Below, piece after piece: positions 31,427 through 36,803 of a stretch of DNA of 36,803 nt (positions are counted from its first letter, which is position 1; the number at the start of each line of letters is the position of its first letter). Source of the stretch: JBJXFK01 sp046155505 (GTDB taxonomy: Bacteria; Planctomycetota; Phycisphaerae; UBA1845; Fen-1342); the NCBI GenBank assembly GCA_046155505.1, contig JBJXFK010000200.1:1-36803 (forward strand). The letters are read 5' to 3'. The notes under the pieces were generated by a model, which was given only the letters and a program-made list of their open reading frames with translations, searched no databases and was not told the origin of the DNA. Position numbers and translations under genes: made by a program.

Positions 31427-33514
31427 ATGCGTAATCGAACCTGCAATCGCAATCTGAAAATCGCCGCTGCCGCGTGGCTTGCCGCCGCGGGCCTGTTCGC
31501 CAGCGCCGAAAACGCCGACCTGCGCGTCTCGCGCGTCGCCGTCTTTTCCAGCGGCGTCAGCTATTTCGAATGCGACGCCGAGGTCGCCGACAACGCCACC
31601 GCCGAACTTACCTTCCGCACCGACCAGATCAACGACATCATCAAGTCGCTCATGGTCCAAGACCTCGGCGGCGGACGCGTCGGCGTTGTTGGCTACTCCT
31701 CGCGCGACCCGGTCGAAAAAACCCTCCGCAGCTTCGGCGTCGATATCACCGGCAAGCCCACCCTCGCCCAACTGCTCGACCAACTTCGCGGCGAGCCGGT
31801 CAGCATCACCGGCAAACGCACCGCTACCGGCACCATCCTTGGCGTCGAAAAAGTCGAGACGATCGTCGGCGATTCCGAAATCACGCAAGACGTACTCAAT
31901 CTGCTCACCGACGGCGGCGTCGTGCAAATGAAACTCGCCGATGTCGAAGGCCTCAAGCTCACCAACGAAAAAATCGACGGCGAGCTCCGCAAGGCACTCG
32001 CGACTCTCGCCGGCAGCCGCGACGCAGGCAAGAAGACCGTCGCACTGCGTTTCGACGGGCAGGGCAAGCGCAAGGTGCGCGTCGCCTATCTGCTCGAAGC
32101 CCCGATCTGGAAGACCAGCTATCGCCTAGTCATGAGCCCAGAGGGCAAGCCATTCCTACAAGGCTGGGCCACGGTCGAGAACGCGACCGAGGAAGACTGG
32201 AAAGACGTGCAACTCTCGCTCGTCTCGGGTCGGCCGATTTCCTTCACGATGGACCTGTACACGCCGCTCTACATTCCGCGCCCGCGCGAGGAACTCGAAC
32301 TTTATGCGTCGCTGCGTCCGCCGGAGTATGACGGCGCGATCGCCGATCGAATGGCCGTGCCAGCGGCACCGGCAACCGCGGCAATGGCGGGGCGTGGATT
32401 GGCGAGGGGAGGTAGGGGCGGCGCGCGCGAGGACGCCGACCTCGAAATGGCGGAGAACAAAGTGTTTGGCGGTACCGATGGTCGGCGCGAGTTCGCCATG
32501 AAAGCCGTCGCCGCCGAACCCGGTGCCGGCGTCGAATCAGTCGCCAATGCCGAAGCCGCGGGCGAACTCTTCCAATATGTCATCAACGTGCCCGTCTCAA
32601 TCGGTCGCCAACACTCGGCCATGCTGCCGATCGTCAATCAGCCGATCGAGGGCGAAAAAGTCAGCATCTACAACCCCGCCACGCATCCGAAACATCCGCT
32701 CAACGGCTTGCAACTGAAAAACACCAGCGGGCTGAATCTAATGCAAGGCCCGGTCACCGTTTTCGACGGCGGCGTCTACGCCGGCGATGCCAAACTACCC
32801 AACCTGAAGCCCGACGAGAAGCGGCTCGTCGGCTATGCCCTCGACCTCGGCGTCGAAGTCACGCAGCAGCAGCAGGCGAGCAGCGGCGAGATCGTCAGCC
32901 TGAAGATCGCCAAGGGCGTGCTCATCCATCGCCACAAGTACGTCGACGACCGCGTCTACCAGATCAAGAACAAAGAGCAAAAGCCGCGCACACTGATCAT
33001 CGAGCAGGCCTATGGCGACGAGTGGAAGCTCGTGCAGCCGGCACAGCCCGACGAGCGCACGGCTCAGCTCTCGCGCTTCAAGGTGACTGCCAATCCGATG
33101 GAGACGACGCCTTACGCCGTGAAGCTCGAACAACTGACCGATCAGTCGGTCACGATCGCGCAGCTCAGCAACGACCAGATCGCGTTCTATGTGCGCAGCA
33201 AGGCGATCTCGAAAGCTGTCACCGACGCACTCGAGAAGATCATCGCCATGCGAGTCGATTTCGACGCATCGCAACGCAGCCTGCAGCAGCTCGAGAAGTC
33301 GGTCAACGAAGCCGTCGGCGAACAGGCCCGCGTGCGCGAAAATCTAAAAACGCTCGCCGCCGGCTCCGACGCGCACAAGCGGCAGCAGACCAAGTTCGAC
33401 GACATCGAGACGCAGATCGAATCGCTGCGCAAGAGCATCGCGGCCGGTCGCGATGATGTCGAAAAGAAGCGCGTGGCGCTGGAGCAATATCTGTTGGGGC
33501 TGAGCGTCGAGTAA
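31427..33514 (+). CDS. Secreted DUF4139-like protein
   Basis: 695 residues with a signal peptide (about 1-27, LKIAAAAWLAAAGLFASA). The segment VRVAYLLEAPIWKTSYRLVM, followed by LQGWATVENATEEDWKDVQLSLVSGRP, is the hallmark of DUF4139 proteins, which are thought to be mucoidy-related or adhesive envelope proteins of unclear function. A Gly/Ala/Arg-rich insert lies at about 315-350. The C-terminus (about 595-695) is a predicted coiled coil (QRSLQQLEKSVNEAVGEQARVRENL). ATG 31427 follows TGGAG. It is divergent from the phosphoesterase gene; the spacer holds a TATAAA at 31367-31372 but no matching -35. Confidence 0.8.
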   Translation: MRNRTCNRNLKIAAAAWLAAAGLFASAENADLRVSRVAVFSSGVSYFECDAEVADNATAELTFRTDQINDIIKSLMVQDLGGGRVGVVGYSSRDPVEKTLRSFGVDITGKPTLAQLLDQLRGEPVSITGKRTATGTILGVEKVETIVGDSEITQDVLNLLTDGGVVQMKLADVEGLKLTNEKIDGELRKALATLAGSRDAGKKTVALRFDGQGKRKVRVAYLLEAPIWKTSYRLVMSPEGKPFLQGWATVENATEEDWKDVQLSLVSGRPISFTMDLYTPLYIPRPREELELYASLRPPEYDGAIADRMAVPAAPATAAMAGRGLARGGRGGAREDADLEMAENKVFGGTDGRREFAMKAVAAEPGAGVESVANAEAAGELFQYVINVPVSIGRQHSAMLPIVNQPIEGEKVSIYNPATHPKHPLNGLQLKNTSGLNLMQGPVTVFDGGVYAGDAKLPNLKPDEKRLVGYALDLGVEVTQQQQASSGEIVSLKIAKGVLIHRHKYVDDRVYQIKNKEQKPRTLIIEQAYGDEWKLVQPAQPDERTAQLSRFKVTANPMETTPYAVKLEQLTDQSVTIAQLSNDQIAFYVRSKAISKAVTDALEKIIAMRVDFDASQRSLQQLEKSVNEAVGEQARVRENLKTLAAGSDAHKRQQTKFDDIETQIESLRKSIAAGRDDVEKKRVALEQYLLGLSVE

Positions 33515-33572
33515 ATCGCGGGTGAGTGGCATGCTCTAGCCGTACTCAGCCTGAACATGTGTTGCCGCAGCA

Positions 33573-33606
33573 GGCATGCCTACGCAGAGTACCGCATAGG
33601 CATGCC
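33573..33606. terminator. Hairpin in the convergent gap before the beta-lactamase stop
   Basis: GGCATGCCTA (33573-33582) and TAGGCATGCC (33597-33606) form a perfect 10-bp stem with a 14-base loop, between the stops of two convergent genes (33514 and 33632). A further GGCATGC occurs at 33528. There is no T-tract, so a bidirectional terminator role is only plausible. Confidence 0.5.
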
Positions 33607-33631
33607 ACACGCGGAGTGCCCGAGCCGTCGA

Positions 33632-34459
33632 CTATTTTTCCGCCAGAATCGCATCGACAATCGCGAACGTGATCTCGCGCGCCTTCGGCCCCATCGCGCC
33701 CTTCGCGGCCTCGATGTTGGTCGCAAACGCGAAGGTGCGCTGCTTGGTCTCGACCCAGCCGACGAACCAGCCGAGATCGAAGTTGCCGTTCGCGTCGCCG
33801 CGCGTGCCGGTCTTGCCATAAATCACGACATCGTCGGTCTTTCGCGCCTGAATCATCTCGCGCACCGTTTCCATCGACTTGCGTGAGAACGGCAGATCGC
33901 CCGCGCGCAGTCGATTCATGAACGCGGCCTGCTCCTCAGCCGAAATCTGAATCGTGCCGTTGATCCAGAACTCGGTGAACTCGCCGCTGCAATCGGCGTT
34001 GCCGTAATCGAGCTTGTCGAGCCAGTCTCTCATGTGCTCGCGCCCAATCTGCGGCGCGACGCGCTGAAAATACCACAGGCACGACGCCCGCATCGCCTCG
34101 CGCAGGTCGAGGTCGGCATTGCATGGCTTGTTCCAATGCTCAACCTTGTCCCATTTCAACACATGATCCGCGCCGGTCAGCACGCCCAGCTCCAGCGCAA
34201 TGAGCGCGTGCGGTACCTTGAACGTGGAACACGGCGAGAATCTTTCGGTGCAGCGCTTCGCGTTGTATCGCCGCGTCGCACCGCTCGCCGAGTCAATCAT
34301 CACAAAGCAGCCGTCGAACTCGCCAAAGTGCTCTTTCAGATCGATCGTCGACTCCATCGGCGACGACTTTGCAGCGGGTTGCGACGTCGCCGTCTGCGGT
34401 GCGTGTGGCGAAGCTTGAACGAGTAGACACGAAATCAGCGCCAGTGACAGTGTGTTCAT
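33632..34459 (-). CDS. Class D (OXA-type) beta-lactamase
   Basis: Serine beta-lactamase, 275 residues, exported. Catalytic motifs: STFK (78-81, Ser 78 nucleophile; Lys 81 is the residue carboxylated in this class), SCL at 126-128 where most enzymes have SxV, YGN (152-154), KTG (216-218) and WFVG (231-234). The N-terminus MNTLSLALISC fits a short lipobox (LISC), so a lipoprotein is possible, or cleavage after SPHA. ATG 34459 follows AAGGAGG, one of the best ribosome sites in the window. Codon use and GC look like the neighbours, and no transposase or integron adjoins, so this appears to be a resident gene. The substrate range cannot be read from the sequence. Confidence 0.9.
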   Translation of the reverse strand: MNTLSLALISCLLVQASPHAPQTATSQPAAKSSPMESTIDLKEHFGEFDGCFVMIDSASGATRRYNAKRCTERFSPCSTFKVPHALIALELGVLTGADHVLKWDKVEHWNKPCNADLDLREAMRASCLWYFQRVAPQIGREHMRDWLDKLDYGNADCSGEFTEFWINGTIQISAEEQAAFMNRLRAGDLPFSRKSMETVREMIQARKTDDVVIYGKTGTRGDANGNFDLGWFVGWVETKQRTFAFATNIEAAKGAMGPKAREITFAIVDAILAEK

Positions 34460-34503
34460 GGGGCCTCCTTGCCCGATGGGGTGGTTGTGCAGAACTGAGA
34501 TCA

Positions 34504-34532
34504 ATTTACGCAGCACGCTCCGATTTGTAAAT
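34504..34532 (-). promoter_or_regulatory. Candidate sigma-70 type promoter of the beta-lactamase gene
   Basis: On the minus strand, TTTACA (34527-34532) and TAAATT (34504-34509) are separated by 17 bases in a local AT-rich patch. They match 5/6 and 4/6 of the consensus. Transcription would begin about 35-40 bases ahead of ATG 34459. Confidence 0.5.
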
Positions 34533-34599
34533 CAAGGAGCGAATTCCGCGATCGGCGAATTGTGGGTCTTGTTGAAGGCGTGCCGCATGTTCGTTGCAA

Positions 34600-35535
34600 C
34601 TACGCCTGCTCATCCCGTCGCGGCTCGCTCGATTCTTCTTCCGTAGCAGCCGCCGCATCGCCCTTCGCCACCGGCCGCGGCATGACGACCGTGTCGGCGA
34701 AATCGGCCAGATGCCCGAGCGTGTCGCAGAACGACGAATACCGAATCTGCGCCCGCAGGTCAGCCGTCAACCCGTGCCCGCCGACCGCCATCGCCACGCC
34801 CGCCTTCTGGCAGCACTCAAACAGTTGATTGCACTGCACGGCAAACGTCGCCGCGTCCTTCAGCCACGAAATGCTCAGCCACAGCATTCGCGGTTTCAAA
34901 TCCTGCACCGCCTTCATCAGCGACGCGATCGGAACGTTGTTGCCCAGATTCTCCGCCCGCCAGCCGCGCTCCTGAAGCGCCAGCGAAATCATCAGCGTCG
35001 CGAGCGTATACGGATCGGTCTCCGGCGTCGCCCCGATCGCCAGCGGCGCATCCGCCGGCGGCTCGGGAAACGTGTCGCGTACGCGGCTCAGCGTGCGCAG
35101 ACAAATCTCGACACCGCGACGTTCCTGATAGACCTCAACATCGCCATGCTGCCAGCGCGAACCGATCTCGCGGAATGCGGGCGTGATCACCTTGTCGCAG
35201 ATGTCGCGAATCGAATGACCGGCGAGCAGCAGGTCGAACACCAGTCGCTGCACGGATTGCTCGTCACCATCGATGAGCGCCTGCGCGACCAGAGCAAACG
35301 CGCGATTGATGACCGTCTTGCCCTGCCCGGTCGTCGGCGGCAGGCCGAGCACCTCTGGCCGAACCAGCTCGCGCCCCGTGTCACGCAGAAATCGAATCAC
35401 CGCTGGCAGCGGTATGCGGCGATGCCCGCCGACGGTGCGAACCGACGCAATAATGCCCTTGTCGCACCAGCGTTTCAGCGAAGCGTCGCTGACGCCGATG
35501 GCTCGTGCGACCTGTTTGGGCGTAAGCTGCGTCAC
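34600..35535 (-). CDS. CarH/LitR-like MerR-type regulator lacking the cobalamin ligands
   Basis: 311 residues. The MerR-like DNA-binding domain at 1-55 (TPKQVARAIGVSDASLKRWCDKG, TVGGHRRI) is followed by the four-helix cap (75-150) and the Rossmann B12-binding fold (163-290). In CarH proteins adenosylcobalamin is held by a W-x9-E-H motif and an ExxH lower ligand. Here the motif reads W128-x9-E138-R139 and E172-T-D-Y175, so both His are replaced. The protein therefore may not bind cobalamin, or binds something else. GTG 35535 is the start, with GAGGA ahead. It is divergent from folE. The charged C-tail (ATEEESSEPRRDEQA) is disordered. Predicted DNA-binding repressor. Confidence 0.87.
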   Translation of the reverse strand: MTQLTPKQVARAIGVSDASLKRWCDKGIIASVRTVGGHRRIPLPAVIRFLRDTGRELVRPEVLGLPPTTGQGKTVINRAFALVAQALIDGDEQSVQRLVFDLLLAGHSIRDICDKVITPAFREIGSRWQHGDVEVYQERRGVEICLRTLSRVRDTFPEPPADAPLAIGATPETDPYTLATLMISLALQERGWRAENLGNNVPIASLMKAVQDLKPRMLWLSISWLKDAATFAVQCNQLFECCQKAGVAMAVGGHGLTADLRAQIRYSSFCDTLGHLADFADTVVMPRPVAKGDAAAATEEESSEPRRDEQA

Positions 35536-35655
35536 TCGATCGACTTCCTCGGTCGGTAAGCGGATTGATCGAATCGCTCATTCGCCGAGAGCCAAACTCG
35601 GCTGCGACCCGTTCGATGACTTATGCATCCTATCGCTCATCCGAGTGTTTTCATA

Positions 35656-35708
35656 GCATGATTCTTGATTCTGCGAGTCGGTATCTGTTGTACATGCGAT
35701 GCATGATT
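35656..35708. promoter_or_regulatory. Candidate operator between the CarH-like gene and folE
   Basis: GCATGATT occurs at 35656-35663 and 35701-35708, and CATGC-GAT-GCATG (35693-35705) is a small palindrome next to TTGTAC. The 245-base divergent gap 35536-35780 is the only AT-richer stretch nearby. Such repeated, partly palindromic sites are what a MerR/CarH-type dimer or tetramer would bind; which regulator uses it is inferred from location only. Confidence 0.4.
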
Positions 35709-35780
35709 ATCCAGAGACCAAACCACGCTACACTCCCGTGTGACCGATTTGAACGATTTGTCCACAAAAGCGAGCACCTC

Positions 35781-36407
35781 GTGATTGCGACACTTTCCGA
35801 CTTTCCCGCCCTGACTAATGCCGACCAGCGCCAGCGCTCGTCTGACGTCGATCTGCCGCGTGCCGAAGCCGCCGTGCGCGAACTGCTTCTGGCCATCGGC
35901 GAAGATCCCAATCGCGAAGGTCTGCGCGACACGCCGCGGCGCGTGGCCCGGATGTATCGCGAGATTTTCGCTGGCCTGCGAAGCGACCCCGCCGAACACC
36001 TGGCGCGCACCTTCGACGAGCCTTACGACGAGATCGTCGCCCTACGCGACATCGACTTCACCTCGATGTGCGAGCACCATCTGCTGCCGTTCGTCGGCAG
36101 GGTGCACATCGCCTACCTGCCCAGCAATCGCGTCGTCGGCCTGTCCAAACTGGCTCGCACCGTCGATACCTTCGCCCGCCGCCCGCAGGTGCAGGAGCGG
36201 CTCACGACGCAAATCGCCGACGCCATCGCGGTCCATCTCGACGCGCGCGGCGTTATCGTGGTAGTCGAGTCCGAGCATTTCTGCATGAAAATCCGCGGCG
36301 TGAAAAAGTCGTCGAGCACGATGGTCACGCAAGCGGCGCGCGGCGTGTTCATCGACGACGCAACGGCGCGGCACGAAGCGCTGATGCTTCTGCGCGGCAA
36401 GGCGTGA
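35781..36407 (+). CDS. folE: GTP cyclohydrolase I (FolE type)
   Basis: Converts GTP to 7,8-dihydroneopterin triphosphate, the first step to folate and other pterins; zinc enzyme, 208 residues from the GTG at 35781. Motifs: DPNREGLRDTPRRVARMY, zinc-binding FTSMCEHHLLPFVGRVHIAY, SNRVVGLSKLARTVDTFARRPQVQERLT, and the second zinc Cys in VESEHFCMKIRGVKK. The frame is open about 215 bases further up through the regulatory gap, but the GTG gives the family length; its ribosome site is weak. Divergent from the CarH-like regulator and 28 bases ahead of a lipoprotein gene. In some bacteria folE is a member of LitR/CarH light-response regulons, which fits the pairing (knowledge-based inference). Confidence 0.92.
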   Translation: MIATLSDFPALTNADQRQRSSDVDLPRAEAAVRELLLAIGEDPNREGLRDTPRRVARMYREIFAGLRSDPAEHLARTFDEPYDEIVALRDIDFTSMCEHHLLPFVGRVHIAYLPSNRVVGLSKLARTVDTFARRPQVQERLTTQIADAIAVHLDARGVIVVVESEHFCMKIRGVKKSSSTMVTQAARGVFIDDATARHEALMLLRGKA

Positions 36408-36435
36408 CGATCGCGTCGCAAAGTGAGGACTCATC

Positions 36436-36803
36436 GTGGATCGATTCATGACCAAGTTCGGAGCGATGACGATGACGCTGATCGCACTGCACGCGCTGCT
36501 CGCCGGCTGCTACCTGTTTCAGACCGTGCCGGCGACGCGGGCCGATCTGGCGGCGGCGTATCTGGAACTGGAAGAGTCCCTGCGCGACGCCCCGCCGCGC
36601 GCCGCCACGGTCGAGCGAATCAACCGCGCGTTCGACGAAGCGAGTCTGTCGTTCTTCACGTTTCGCTACGCCGACGCGATGAAAGCCATTCGCGGCATCA
36701 CGTATGAAGTAAAGCCGAGCGCGATTTCGCGCACCGCGGCGAATCTGCTCTGGTCGCTGAAAGCGGAACTGTCGCCGCCCGTCGGCGTCGCGGACAAGAC
36801 CAA
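36436..36803 (+). CDS. Putative lipoprotein, cut by the window edge
   Basis: The frame is open to the last base (122 codons seen) with no stop. GTG 36436 has AGGA 6 bases ahead; ATG 36448 is an alternative. The product starts MDRFMTKFGAMTMTLIALHA, followed by LLAGC, a lipobox with Cys 25, so an outer-membrane or periplasmic lipoprotein. The mature part is helical and Ala/Glu-rich (ADLAAAYLELEESLRDAP, VERINRAFDEASLSFFTFRYADAMKAIR). No family recognised. It may be co-transcribed with folE (28-base gap). Confidence 0.75.
   Translation, partial: MDRFMTKFGAMTMTLIALHALLAGCYLFQTVPATRADLAAAYLELEESLRDAPPRAATVERINRAFDEASLSFFTFRYADAMKAIRGITYEVKPSAISRTAANLLWSLKAELSPPVGVADKT

Overview
The window is a GC-rich (about 62-65% by eye), gene-dense chromosomal segment with no rRNA, tRNA or CRISPR array that I could find. 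A PEP-CTERM secreted protein, large secreted proteins of unknown role, a CHASE2 cyclase and families of short intergenic repeats (including one whose translation would read PNPERKRR) suggest a planctomycete or a close PVC relative. I did not recognise a species and no phylogenetic marker was tested.

Layout. 1-2.3 kb: a PEP-CTERM protein and a family 4 uracil-DNA glycosylase (both -). 2.3-7 kb: a modular hairpin repeat, then a membrane glycosyltransferase translationally coupled to a CHASE2-adenylate/guanylate cyclase (-). 7.2-13.3 kb: ilvC (+), mutL (-), and a coupled pair on the - strand, a fused nucleotidyltransferase/sugar-kinase-like protein followed by a GT2 glycosyltransferase. 13.7-17.7 kb: a + strand run of two paralogous coiled-coil/unknown-domain proteins, a PilT-like ATPase and a GNAT-like protein. 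17.7-21.8 kb: an ATP-grasp protein, gltA with a VapBC-like pair directly behind it, and an RTX-like secreted protein (all -). 22.0-26.5 kb: a nucleotide-sugar dehydrogenase whose 3' end is present twice, 3,154 bp apart, bracketing a two-gene cassette. 26.7-36.8 kb: an S41/PDZ protease, ruvC-ruvA, a YfcE-type phosphoesterase, a DUF4139-like secreted protein, a class D beta-lactamase, a CarH-like regulator divergent from folE, and the start of a lipoprotein gene at the window edge.

The strongest unusual signal is at 22022-25319. A 144-base direct repeat of the dehydrogenase 3' end (138/144 identical, no indel, all six differences at third codon positions, last 47 gene-internal bases identical) flanks a lower-GC cassette. 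The cassette encodes a 181-residue protein of unknown function coupled (TGATG) to a SNF2 ATPase fused to an Mrr-type nuclease domain. The ancestral terminator lies behind the orphan 3' end. This is what a site-specific insertion into a protein-coding gene, with the 3' end supplied by the element, would leave; no recombinase is encoded. I read it as a candidate mobile defence cassette; function is inferred.

A second theme is repeats. Three sequence families of exact 7-bp-period arrays (GGGAAAC-like, GAATGCA-like, TTTTGGA-like) and a related CACAGAGGC-type repeat occupy the intergenic spaces, often next to a fixed GC-rich companion motif. One has entered the mutL coding sequence in frame and another supplies the stop codon of the glycosylase gene.
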